A stretch of 64,000 nucleotides of DNA from Dreissena polymorpha (lineage: Eukaryota; Mollusca; Bivalvia; Myida; Dreissenidae), in the NCBI RefSeq assembly GCF_020536995.1, contig NC_068363.1, positions 6,241,598 through 6,305,597 of the forward strand. Direction: 5' to 3'. Each line of letters begins with the position of its first letter. Position 1 is the first letter of the stretch. The notes under the pieces were generated by a model. That model saw only the letters and a list, made by a program, of their open reading frames with translations, was not told the origin of the DNA and did not search any database. Both the position numbers and the translations under genes were made by a program. This document shows, piece after piece, positions 1 through 11,200 of this stretch.

Positions 1-447
1 TTGAGTGAAGCGTAAAAGACCCTTGCCAATATGTCAATTACTACAGTAGACTCTCTGTAAACCGGACAGTCTGGGGACTGGCCTGATCGTCTGGTTTTCA
101 GAGAGTTCCGGTTTACCAAAAGTATGCATATTGCCGAAATATACATTGTATGCATTGTGTACAAAATAATATAAGAATAAAACAAACCATATACATTTAC
201 ATGTTCCATGTGATAACTGTACTCACGTAAGGTTTATGTTTAAAGCATTCTTCCAAAAATGTGTTTTTATTTGATTAATAGCAAAAAACATTCCATACCG
301 ACTTGTTTTGATTAATCCCAAAGTGAGTGTGATGCTTTATACATGTACATACGTGACATTTGTCATATAGGCGAGTGAGTCGTGTTCGAGTTTGCTAAAA
401 ATACTTGACTTGACTAGTTGGGGTAGGCAGCAGGCGGCTAGAGCGTC

Positions 448-1795
448 TTAAACCCCTGATTTCCACGCTCCTCTGTTCTGTGGGTCAGTGTCACCCATGC
501 CACAGGTGTGCAGGTCATCCTTAATACAGTCAGACCACGATTTTCTTGGTCTCCCTCTACCTCTAGCACCAGGAATGGCCATCTTCGAGATTGAATTGAT
601 GCAAGAGGTGGCACGCTCGACATGCCCATACCACCTCAGGCGCCTGGCTCTCAGTGATGCAGTGACTTCTGGTATCCCTAGTTTGTCATACAGCATGTCA
701 GTGTGGACTCCGTCGTCAGGTTTGATGCCGCAAATCCAGCAGGCCATTGCTCTGTCGTTTCTACGAAGTCGTTGTAGATCAGAAGCGGATGGTGCCCACG
801 CTTCACTACCATGTAACATGGCAGAACGGACACAAGCATTGAACACGTTGCCACGGATTTTAAGAGAGACATGCTTCGACGTCAGTATTGGTAGGAGCTT
901 CTTAAACTTTCCCCAGGCAATGCAGCATCGGGTGATGATGGCAAGTTCGCAGCCTCCCCCAGCACAAAGCGTGTCACCCAGATGGCAGAAGCTGGCCTCA
1001 ACATCAAGCTGTAAGCCATCAATGGCCACCTGGGTAACAGGTCTTCCATCAATTGGGCGTGCCTGGTCCATACATCTCGGGCAAACGTAGTCCGGGTTGC
1101 TAGTGATTCTTCCCTTGATGCCACTGCACTTTTTGTGCACCCACAGTTTGCACTGGGTACACTCAATCGAGTTCACTCCCACTCCACTCCTACATACCGC
1201 ACAGGGATATGCTCCCGCATCGCGCAGAAGATTCAGTCCAGGGCCGGTGATCAAGAGCTTTGTCTTCTTCATATTGACCCTCAGCCCCTTGCTTTCCATT
1301 CCATCCTTCCAACCTTTCAATCTGGAAAGACACTCCTCCAGTGAGTCCGCGATCACAGCAAGATCATCAGCGTAGAGGAGCTCCCATTGAACCCCGGCGC
1401 GGAATTCCCATCGACAGAGCCTCAAGCACTAGGATGAAAAGCAGGGGACTAAGAACAGAACCCTGATGCACCCCTACTTCGACTCCAAATTCCTCGCTAT
1501 ATTGTCCGTTGACACGCACACGGCACCTGGCGCCTGTGTACATACCCTGTATGACACGAACTGCCCATTCCTCAACCCCTAGACTCCTCAGAGCCCACCA
1601 GAGGACCTTTCTTGGAACTCTATCAAATGCTTTCAAAAGGTCAACAAAGGCAATATACAGTGGCTTGTTTGCTGCATTGTATTTTTCCTGTAGCTGGCGT
1701 ATGATGAAGATTGCATCAGTTGTACCTCTACCAGGAACAAAACCAAACTGCATACTATCGATATCGACCATCTCGCGTATGTGGGTGATAGCTCT
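448..1795 (-). mobile_element. LINE (non-LTR retrotransposon) 3' fragment: reverse transcriptase with PHD-like zinc finger
   Basis: Reading 1771 to 1367 on the minus strand gives reverse-transcriptase core motifs: MQFGFVPGRGTTDAIF, AFVDLLKAFDRVP (motif A) and HQGSVLSPLLF (motif B). A frame change near 1370-1425 passes into the frame that carries YADDLAVIADS (motif C, catalytic YADD) and runs to 448. Downstream comes a Cys/His cluster (CAVC, CTQC, WVHKKCSG, CPRC) resembling a PHD finger, then a basic tail with LRWYGHVER and GARGRGRPRKSW. The endonuclease half is missing, so the copy is 5' truncated, as dead LINEs usually are, and it carries at least one frameshift. I do not assign a clade. It lies inside the TIR element at 44-4355. 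Confidence 0.85.
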
Positions 1796-1930
1796 GAATT
1801 AATTAAACCTCAAAGACAATTTTGACAAATAACGATTCGAGAAGACTTATAGATTTGAGACTATTAATGCTGAAGATGCGATTGAAATTAAGAAAAGGCA
1901 ATGAATGAATTTGCAGACAGATGGCTAGAT

Positions 1931-2812
1931 ATTTATGCCCCCCTTCGAAGAAGAGGGGGTATATTGCTTTGCTCATGTCGGTCTGTCGGTCGGTCTGTCG
2001 GTCGGTCCGTCCACCAGGTGGTTGTCAGACGATAACTCAAGAACGCTTAGGCCTAGGATCATGAAACTTCATAGGTACATTGATCATGACTCGCAGATGA
2101 CCCCTATTGATTTTGAGGTCACTAGGTCAAAGGTCAAGGTCACGGTGACCCGAAATAGTAAAATGGCTTTTGAATGATAACTCAAGAACGCATACGCCTA
2201 GGATCATGAAACTTCATGGGTAGATTGATCATGACTTGCAGATGACCCCTAAAGATTTTGAGGTCACTAGGTCAAAGGTCAAGGTCACGGTGACCCAAAT
2301 AGTAAAATGGTTTCCGGATGATAACTCAAGAATGCATACGCCTAGGATCATGAAACGTCATGGGTAGATTGATCATAACTCGCAGATGACCCTTATTGAT
2401 TTTGAGGTCACTAGGTCAAAGGTCAAGGTCACGGTGACCCGAAATAGTAAAATGGTTTTCGGATGATAACTCGAGAACGCATACGCCTAGGATCATGAAA
2501 CATCATAGGTAGATTGATCATGACTTGCAGATGACCCCTATTGATTTTGAGGTCACAAGGTCAAAGGTCACGGTCACGGTGACCCGAAATAGTAAAATGA
2601 TTTTCGGATGATAACTCAAGAACGCTTTTGCCTAGGATCATGACACTTCATAGGTACATTGATCGTGACTCGCAGACGACCCCTATTGATTTTCAGGTCA
2701 CTAAGTCAAAGGTCAAGGTCACAGTGACAAAAATCGTATTCACACAATGGCTGCCACTACAACGGACAGCCCATATGGGGGGCATGCATGTTTTACAAAC
2801 AGCCCTTGTTAA
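1931..2812 (-). repeat. Hairpin-capped tandem-repeat element, family A
   Basis: On the plus strand it starts TTTATGCCCCCC followed by a short stem (CCCCTTC/GAAGAGGGG), then a CGGTCTGTCGGT tract. About five and a half 144-bp units follow, each with GATAACTCAAGAACGC, CCTAGGATCATGAAACTTCA and a block of AGGTCA half-sites. It ends TGTTTTACAAACAGCCCTTGTT. The strand given puts the AACAAG end first. Other copies lie at 6893-7145 and 44505-45372. No coding capacity is visible. Confidence 0.8.
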
Positions 2813-2830
2813 CGGTCATATTTCTCACAG

Positions 2831-4200
2831 TTTTATCTGACAAACGAACTAACAACCATTTAAGGGTTAAAAACATGGCTATAAGATCTTTTAAACTTCC
2901 TGAGAAGATCACAAGAAAGTGATCGTCACAACGGCATGCATTAAGTTTGTAATTAATTTGTTTACAAGGTTTTACATTCATTTCAAATTTTAGGGGTCCC
3001 TAGGACTCAAGTAAATAATTTTCAGGGGTCCTGTCAATAAAAATGGGGGTCCCAACATAACTTAGTGATATATTAGTTGTATAGCACTCCTGTCATTCAC
3101 ACGTGCATGGTCCTTTATTCATGGCAAGTATGGAAAATCTGAAAAAAAACATCTGTAAATGGGTTTGATGTTACCTTTGCAGACATGCATGTTTCACAGT
3201 ACATCAAATCATATCTGAATGAAAGTCATAGATACTTATTTAGCCATTCCGGCAAAAGTGTTTTGAGCCTTTTTAGTGGCAGGGGGCATTGTTTCAGTCC
3301 CACAGGAACCTTGCACTTGTTTGGCTGATTCTGCATCTTTAGAACTCGTTTGAAAGAATGCTCGTTGGTCACCTTGTTTTGACATTTTTGCAGACAAAAA
3401 AGGGAATATTTAAATGCATGCCACTTGAGTTACAAGCAGCAAATGTAGGCTAAATATGCTGGCTGTGTCAAAGTCAATTAGTTAAAAGTATAGTAATTGA
3501 TTATTTACGTAAACAATAGCCGAGATTTAACACACACCTATAAAATTAAAGATTGTATTTATTTTTATAGTTTAAGTGCTTGCCAGATAATAAGCTATCG
3601 TAACCTCAGTAAGTGACATAAATAGCTCACATTTACGCAATGTAATCTCAATTCGGGACTTTGCACCTAGCAACAGCAGGTGCGCGATAACACGATTGGT
3701 CCATAAATCAACAAGCGAGACAACTCGTACATCCTTCTAGAAAATTACGTATTGCAGTTGTTTTTCAGAGTTTCTTGTTGACATTACGAGAACCAATACG
3801 TCAAAATGATTGTGCGTCCCATGGGACGCAAATTAACAAATATGACGGGTCCTGACTGGCTTTTTATGCGTATTTGACACAGAAATATCGCGTCCCGTAA
3901 AACCCTGGTTTATCATAAGCTTAATAAAACGATCGAGTCAATCACTTTTTGGTGTTACAGCACGTCTATTATAGACATTCACAGTTTGTTTTACATTTTT
4001 TAATTGGACTTCTTAAGCACGGTAACGACTTGACCCCTTTATGGTATGTTTAATCCGATTATCGATTTTTGCGCAAGCAAATGTGTGACACCGCATGCGC
4101 TGTGCTGACTAGGTATTGTAATTTTCACGCCTCCGGCATCTTGAGAATTTGGACCATCCGGTGTACTCAATGTATTTTACGTTGAAAATGGCCAAATTCA
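2831..4200. other. No gene recognised
   Basis: This is the AT-rich interior of the TIR element at 44-4355. No splice-bounded open frame, tandem array or familiar repeat stood out on either strand. Confidence 0.5.
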
Positions 4201-4799
4201 CAGAGATATCTGTTCGGTGTCCGGTTTTCAGAGAGTTCGGTTTATTCAACATTTTTTAACAAAGAAATAGAAGGAGAAAATACGGGACTGGCCCGACCGT
4301 TCGGAATCGGGAAAGTTCTGGTATTCAGAGAGTCCGGTATTCGCAGAGTCTACTGTATTAAGGGTCAAATGTCAAAACAAACATACATATAGAACTGAGA
4401 ATAACAAGGCTTTTCAAATCAGTAATTTGGATGAAATTACAAACCAATTGATTGGCACATACAAATCAAAGTCCCTAGGTTGAAGGTCAAAGTTACAGTT
4501 TAAGGTCAAAAGTAAAATAAAGTGGAATTGATTCAGACTTTGTTGGGTCTTTACAGGAAAAAAATCTTCTGACCATATTTCTGTGAAAATTATCAAACTT
4601 TGAGTCTGTACCTAGAAATGCACTGTATATTGTCCATCATGCCCTATGATGTCGTTTGGCTGTTGAGGGTACAATCATTCTCTACGCTATTCCTTAATGT
4701 CTTCACTAGTACTAAGGAAAGAGCTCAGCTGTAGTTTCAGTCTGGTGGAGTTTCAATTTCATCAGGCCAGAAATATGAACCTCATTATTGGAAATATCT

Positions 4800-5009
4800 T
4801 CTTGCCAGATTAATCTGTGCAGTCTGCACAGGCTAATCAGGGAGGACACTTTTGGTCTAAACTGTAATTTTGCTTAGTAAAGACTTCCTTTAAACGAAAA
4901 ATACTGTAAATGCTCAGTGTTTGTCCCTTAATAGCCTGTGCAGAATTCACAGTCTAATCTAGAACAATAATTTTCGCACATGCATTAAGCCCCGTTTTCC
5001 CAGAACAAG
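4800..5009. repeat. Palindromic AGATTAGCCTGTGC MITE, diverged copy
   Basis: It contains AGATTAATCTGTGCAGTC, GCACAGGCTAATCAGGGA and, at its right end, CATGCATTAAGCCCCGTTTT. These are the subterminal and terminal blocks of the palindromic family whose fullest copies are at 30639-30906 and 47549-47812. Confidence 0.65.
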
Positions 5010-5083
5010 TTTTATATGAGGTCTTATATGAACACAAGTAACCAAGAATGTTTTTAATACTCTCAGTACCTGAAGAATTGCAC

Positions 5084-5244
5084 TGCAGTGTGGGGTGGTA
5101 TCTAGCATTCATCGTGCCATTGATGATAAGACGGCCAAGGATCTGCTGGGGGAGAACTTCCGTCGTCACTGCTGATGGACGGGCAGTAGGCAGCATAGCT
5201 CATATGTACCAGACTGATGTACTCATGCCATCTGAGATCATCAG
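5084..5244 (+). other. Possible exon, unrecognised
   Basis: After a CTGCAG acceptor-like site the reading is open as SIHRAIDDKTAKDLLGENF in one frame, then ADGRAVGSIAHMYQTDVLM in another, ending near a weak donor. GC content and codon choice look coding, but the frame change and the lack of any recognised family leave this doubtful. It does not match NUP93 as I remember that protein. Confidence 0.25.
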
Positions 5245-5574
5245 GTGGGTGTAATGTGCGTTATTGAATGGTTGTTGTTAACAATCCATCAGTCGTTGTT
5301 AGTTTTCATGATGACATATTTCTTTCTTGGTGCAAAAAGGTACCATGTGACATTGAAATTAGAAGGCACATGGTACTTTTTTCACCAATGGGGGGACAAT
5401 ATTAATTTATTATCTTCCATGTTTGGTTTAAAAAAGTGTGGCCACAAAGAAAATCGATTATCAATAATTGATCATGGGATTTTTAGTTTTGCATGCTATT
5501 TAATAAAGAGTTTATTTTTTGTGGGATATTTCAACTGTTTGTCTTTTATTGAATTCAGTTTTTAAATTTCAGTA

Positions 5575-6562
5575 CACTTCAACACCGTTATTTCAAGTCG
5601 TCGGACCGTTAAAAAACTTCGGATTAACGATAATTCGAAATAACATTTGACAACGACTTCTTTGATTCTGTAATAATAAAACGTTGTGGAATTCGCATGG
5701 TTCCGTTGCACGCTACTATTAATAATTGTTTTACTTAAAAACGTAAACTAGTCAGATGGCAATAGATTTCTACTTGTAACAAACAAAGGAATAAAACGAT
5801 TTGTTCCTCCTCTTTTTATGTTTTCTCTGAGTACAGAACATATTAAATATAATGAATATGCACTTATTATCAGAACATATAATATATAACAAATAGCACA
5901 AATTATCAGACCATATTAAATATAACGAATAGCACAAATTGTCATACATGTAATACGGATAAATACATTTTCGGAAATGTATTAACATTTTTTGAAAATA
6001 AGACGCGATGTCTCTCTGAACACTAGACTTAGCAGCACTAAACTGGACGCGTGTAACATATTTCTCCAATGTGTCAAGGACATTGAGGCACTCACTTTCG
6101 CCCGTGTTTGCTCGCAGAAGGTAGAGTTTATATAAGATGAATTTCATCGGACCACATTTACTCAGACCTAATGTAACACGTTAATTTGTACTAAAGAATG
6201 CAAAACTACATAAATAGTAATTATCGGCTTTTGACGACATTATAAAATTAACGTCTACGCGCAGACGACAAAGGAGTAATTATATCAGCTTTTGACGCGC
6301 CACGCCCAGACGACAAAGGTGTGAAATTTTGCTTACCGTTTTGCAGCTTTGACTTCGGATTAAAGATTGATGATTTGGTGCGAATTATATTGTCGGGACC
6401 GACAGAATCACTTCGAATTAACGATTTTTTCGGTTTAACGAAGTTCGGATTAACAATGAAATTTTACATTAAACAAAGAAGAACCAAATTCGGGACCGGA
6501 AAAATACTTCGAAATAACGGTGACTTCGGATTATCGGTGTTCGAAATAACGGTGTTGAAGTG
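5575..6562. mobile_element. 988-bp TA-flanked TIR element (MITE-like)
   Basis: The ends are CACTTCAACACCGTTATTTC and its near-perfect reverse complement at 6541-6562, each flanked by TA. The motif TTCGGATTAACGA / TTCGAAATAACG recurs inside in both orientations. The longest internal frames (about 125 codons) show no transposase motif. TA duplication plus this TIR suggests a non-autonomous Tc1/mariner or pogo relative. Confidence 0.75.
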
Positions 6563-6660
6563 TATGTAAGGAAAAACATACACATTTTTAAAGCCCAATT
6601 GATACAAGATTATTTGTTGTGATTTATGGATTAAATATCTTGTAAGATCGCTGAAACTTG

Positions 6661-6868
6661 ACAAAGAAACAGAGAGTTGGAAACAGAAATCAAAGCACTG
6701 GAAACAGAGAAAGCAGAGACCTTGACCTATCTGTTGCTAATGGAAACCTAGAGGCTAAGAGGTTGCAAGGCACCATTGAAGAGCTGGAAACGGAGATGAC
6801 AGAGCTACGAAATAATCTTGCCGAAATCAGATCTCTCCTTGACCCAGTCGGCCCAGATAGCCAACAGG
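6661..6868 (+). CDS. Probable exon of an unidentified coiled-coil protein
   Basis: A charged heptad-rich segment reads RELETEIKALETEKAE in one frame. It continues in the next frame as AKRLQGTIEELETEMTELRN and EIRSLLDPVGPDSQQ, ending at a good donor (CAG then GTGAGG). The repeated Leu/Glu heptads are typical of a coiled coil. The frame changes near 6715, either by an assembly indel or because the segment is dead. I do not recognise the gene. NUP93 has no such segment near its C terminus, so this is probably not the same transcript as the exons right of the gap. Confidence 0.4.
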
Positions 6869-6892
6869 TGAGGAAGAAGTGGTGCTTATTTT

Positions 6893-7145
6893 TATGCCCC
6901 CCTTCGAAGAAGAGGGGGTATATTGCTTTGCTCATGTCGGTCTGTCGGTCGGTCCGTCCACAAGGTGGTTGTCATACGATAACTCAAGAACGCTTGGGCC
7001 TAGGATCATGAAACTTCATAGGTACATTGATCATGACTCTCAGATGACCCCTTTAGATTTTGAGGTCACTAGGTCAAAGGTCAAGGTCACGGTGACTCAA
7101 AATATTAAAATGGTTTTTTGAATGATAACTCAGAATGCATACGCG
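6893..7145 (-). repeat. Family A hairpin-capped element, truncated
   Basis: It has the same TTTTTATGCCCCCC head, the same GGTCTGTCGGTCGGTCCGTC tract and one and a half tandem units as the copy at 1931. The AACAAG end is missing. It begins 24 bases after the donor of the coiled-coil exon. Confidence 0.8.
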
Positions 7146-7440
7146 GCCAACAGGGCACACTCTGAACAATATTACTGAAGCAACTGGTCTGTAATCCTAA
7201 ATCTATAATTATCTCAATGAAACATCATCCTTTTAGTAAAATACAGTGGATCAGTAAAAATATTATCAGAATATGAGATTTTTTGTATATTTTGTATATT
7301 AAATATTGTGTTAATGTTTTTTTTTGTTGATTAATATAAATATAAGCAGGACAGGGGGGTAACACACTATTATATCTTTGTTATATACAGGGGAAACAAA
7401 TGCATTAAGTTTAAATTTATTGTTAATGCATTTGCCTCCC
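7146..7440. other. No gene recognised
   Basis: AT-rich sequence with no convincing exon or repeat. Confidence 0.4.
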
Positions 7441-7470
7441 TTGTAATATATTTAATTTTACCAAATGTAA

Positions 7471-7592
7471 GGCTTACTACTACTTACTACTACTTTTTGT
7501 AATGCCTACTACTACTAACTACTACTAACGACTACTACTAACTACTGCTGCTGCTTGTGCTGCTACGACAGCTGCTGCTGCTGCTGCTTACT
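7471..7592. repeat. CTA/CTG triplet microsatellite
   Basis: Imperfect CTA triplets change to CTG triplets and run straight into the N gap, so the array probably caused the assembly break. Confidence 0.85.
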
Positions 7593-7692
7593 NNNNNNNN
7601 NNNNNNNNNNNNNNNNNNNNNNNNNNNNNNNNNNNNNNNNNNNNNNNNNNNNNNNNNNNNNNNNNNNNNNNNNNNNNNNNNNNNNNNNNNNN
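7593..7692. other. Assembly gap, exactly 100 N
   Basis: A round 100-N run is a conventional placeholder of unknown true size. A triplet microsatellite lies on the left and a 42-bp minisatellite on the right. Confidence 0.98.
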
Positions 7693-7915
7693 TGAGTGAA
7701 TAGTGAGGAATAGGCTTGTAACACTCAGCAAGGTGAGTGAATAGTGAGGAATCAGGCTGTAACACCTCAGCAAGGTGATGTGAATAGTGAGGAATCAGAC
7801 TGTATTTCCTCAGCAAGATTAGTGAATAGTGAGGAATTAGGCTGTATGACCTCAGAAAGGTGAGTGAATAGTGAGGAATCAGTCTGTATGACGTCAGCAA
7901 GGTGAGTGAATAGTG
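7693..7915 (+). repeat. 42-bp minisatellite carrying AG|GTGAGT donor copies
   Basis: There are at least five units of about 42 bp built on GTGAATAGTGAGGAATCAGG and ending CAGCAAG before the next GTGAGT. The joint CAAG|GTGAGT is a strong 5' splice-site consensus repeated once per unit. The array opens at the gap, so its true size is unknown. It lies 210 bases before a NUP93 exon and may descend from an exon-intron junction hidden in the gap. Confidence 0.8.
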
Positions 7916-7946
7916 ATGATGATTGATGATGATGATTGATGATGAT

Positions 7947-7981
<35 letters not shown>

Positions 7982-7992
7982 ATGGAGATGGA
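7916..7992 (+). repeat. GAT microsatellite
   Basis: Run of GATGAT triplets ending in GATGGAGATGGAGATGG. Confidence 0.9.
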
Positions 7993-8125
7993 CTCAAAAC
8001 TCCAAATTTGTTTGAACACTAAATTGACCATGATGGTCAGTCATATAAAAAATTCAAAACAAACTCTTAATCTGAGGCAGAATATGAACTTAGGTATTGT
8101 GAAACTAGGCCCTTTCCTGTTACAG

Positions 8126-8243
8126 AAGCCAGACAAGGTGTTAGAGCTCTGAACAAACTGCTCAGTCAGGTTGTTTCCCAGACTGCAGGGAACCAGACAA
8201 CACGGGATCGACTCAAGAACCTAGCCATTGGTATAGCCGAAAG
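8126..8243 (+). CDS. NUP93: NUP93 exon a
   Basis: It follows TTCCTGTTACAG and ends GAAAG before GTAGGA. It reads KPDKVLEL, then after one missing base [19 protein letters not shown] and [11 protein letters not shown]. With that base restored the exon is 119 nt and ends in phase 2. Confidence 0.9.
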
Positions 8244-11200
8244 GTAGGAAATACAATATTTTGCTATCCGTGATGCTGGAACTTTGTTATATTCATTTTC
8301 TCTTTAAAACTGGATCTGACTCAAACTTTCAAAGTTGAATGACTTAAATTTGTGGGCGATCATTAAGATTTCCCCTGTGACCAGTTTTGACAGAATAATG
8401 GCCCCTTTGCCTGTTTGACCGCTACGCTGCTTGTGTTTTATACTGTTGCAAACTATTTTGACTGAATTATGGCCTGTCTGTTTGTTATTATTGAATATAT
8501 AAGCCCCAAAATTAAGTTGCTGAGCACTTCTTTATCTGGTTTGTGGATTTCGTTCTAATTTAAACAACTGAATAAACTTAATGTGTAGATGAGATTGGAA
8601 GCAATGTTTGCTGCTTCCAGTAATGGCCCAGGCTAATCTGGGGAGAAACTAAATGCTTGTATGGTATTTTTGTTTAAAGGAAGACATTTCTAGTCTTAAA
8701 GTGTCGTCCCTGACTGGCCTGTGCAGCGTGTATGATGACACTTGATGCACATCAATTAAGCCTCATTTAATCAGAGTGTGGCTCATATGTTTTGATATGT
8801 TCAGGTATCGCAAGTGGCGGTGTGGGAGACAGCAGCAAGGCAAACATGAGCAGCTTCTACCTTATCCTTGACCTTGTGACCTTCTTTGACCTCTATCAGC
8901 AAGGTCAGATGGAGGAGGCATTGGAGGTAAGAAGAGTGGAGACTTGTGTCATATATTAACCTTGTGACCTATATAATATAATATTTACCTTGTGACCTAT
9001 GAAATTAAGTGACTTAATTTCATGTTGTACTTGTGCTTTGAAGAATAATATTCAATCAACAAAGAAAGGCCGCACATTTGTCATTAGATAAATCTGTCAT
9101 AAGAGTATTGATTAACATGCCTGCCAACTGTGCTGCAGTGAGGTCTGTCATAAAAAGACGTTGTTCATTGATGTACACTATGCACATTAATATTGACTGC
9201 AGTTTGATTCTATCCTTTTCTATTTAAGATCATTCGCCAGTTACACCCTGCTTCCCCTCACCCCAGATGCAGTGGAACACAGTGTGAACAACTTCAGGAA
9301 CTATACCGAGGAGGGTAGGGATGGAGCGGGCTTCTCATTGAATCAAGTGTAGGATGGAGCGGGCTTCTCATTGAATCAAGTTTAGGGTGGAATGGGCCTC
9401 TAATTTAATTAAGTGTTGGATGGAATGGGCCTCTCATTGAATTAAGTGTTGGATGGAATGGGCCTGTCATTGAATTAGGTGTTGGATGGAATGGGCCTCT
9501 CATTGAATTAAGTGTTGGATGGAATGGGCCTCTCATTGAATCAAGTGTGGAGTGGAATGGGCCTCTTATTGAATCAAGTGTATGATGGAATGGGCCTCTT
9601 CTTGAATCAAGTGTAAGGTGGAATGGACCTCTCGATGAATCAAGTGTAGGGTGAAATGGGCCTCTAATTGAATCAAGTGTAGGATTGAATGGGCCTCTTA
9701 TTGAATCAAGTGTTGGGAGGAATGGGCCTCTAATTGAATCAAGTGTATGATTGAATGGACCTCTCTTTGAAACAAGTGTATGGTGAATGGGCCTCTCATT
9801 GAATCAAGTGTAGGATGGAATGGGCATCTCATTGAATCAAGTGTAGAATGGATTTGACCCCTTATTGACTCAAATTTGGTTGTATGGGTATCTCATTTAT
9901 TTAATTGTCAGATTGAATGAGCCTCTCATTGAATTAAGTGTAGGATGGAATTGGCCTATTGTTGAATCAAGTGTTGGATGGAATTGGTCTCTAATTAAAT
10001 TAAGTATAGGATGGAATGGGCCTCTCATTGAAACAAGTGTGGGCATGGATGGTCTTTCCTTAAATTTATTGTAGGATGGAATGGGCCTCTTATTGAATCA
10101 AGTGTAGGGTGGAATGGGCCTCCCATCAAATGACGTGTGGGATGTAATGGGTCAATTATTGAATCAAGTGTGGGATTGAATGGGTCTCTCATTGAATTAA
10201 GTGTAGGGTGGAATGGGTCTCTCATTGAATTAAGTGTAGGATGGAATGGGCCTCTTATTGAATCAAGTGTTGTGTAGAATGGGCTTCTCATTGAATTAAA
10301 TGTAGGCTGGAATGGGCTTCTCATTAAATCAAGTTAAGGATGGTATGGGCCTCTCATTGAAACAAATGTGGGCTGGAATGGGCCTCTCATTAAATCAAGT
10401 GTAGGATGGAATGAGCCTCTTATTTAATCAAGTGTGGGATGGAATGAGCCTCTCATTGAAACAAGTGTGGATTGGAATGGGTCTGTTATTAAAATAAGTG
10501 TAGGTTGGAATTTGCCTCTTATTTAATCAAGTGTAGGATGGAATGGGCCTATTTTTAGATTAAAGATTAGGTGGACTGAGCATCTTATTGAAACAAGTTT
10601 GGGCTGGTATGGGCCTCTCATTGAATAAAGTATTGAATGGAATGGGCCTCTCATTGAATCAAGTGTAGGATGGAATTGGCCCCTTATTGAATCAAGTGTA
10701 TGATAAAATGGGCCTCTCATTGAATCAAATGTAGGATGGAATGGGACATTCATTTAATCGAGTGTAGGATGGAATGGGTCCCTCATTGAATCAAATGTAG
10801 GATGGAATGGGTCTCTCATTGAATCAAGTGAAGGATGGAATGGGCCTGTCATTGAATCAAGTGTAAAGAGGAATGGCCTCTCAGTAAATCAAGTGTAGGG
10901 TGGAATGGCTCTCACATTGAATCATGTGATGGCTAAAATAGGCCTGTCATTGAATAAAGCGTAGGGTGGAATGGGCAGCTCATTGAATTGAGTGTATGGT
11001 GGAACAGGCCTCTCATTGAAACAAATGTAGGGTGGAATGGGCCTCTCATTGAATCAAATGTAGGATGGAATGGGTCTCTCATTGAATCAAGTGTAGGATG
11101 GAATGGACCTGTCATTGAATTAAGTGTAGGATGGAATTTGCCTCTCATCAAATCAAGCATAGAGTGGAATTGCCTCTCGGTGAATCAAGTGTAGGGTGGA

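Larger units (their letters stand above)
44..4355. mobile_element. pogo/Tigger-like TIR element, nested, no transposase seen
   Basis: The left end reads CAGTAGACTCTCTGTAAACC and the right end, reverse complemented, reads CAGTAGACTCTGCGAATACC. Both run on into CCGGAC and both are flanked by the dinucleotide TA. CAGT-starting inverted repeats with a TA target duplication are typical of pogo/Tigger members of the Tc1/mariner superfamily. The 4.3-kb interior holds a LINE fragment (448-1795) and a hairpin-capped tandem-repeat element (1931-2812). No transposase frame is visible, so it is non-autonomous or gutted. The alternative is two separate short relatives that happen to face each other. Confidence 0.55.

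Noticed and set aside
2628-2840. Short frames in family A units (MTLHRYIDRDSQTTPIDF and similar)
   Set aside because: The same peptide appears in every unit and in copies elsewhere because the 144-bp unit is a multiple of three; no start, no family.
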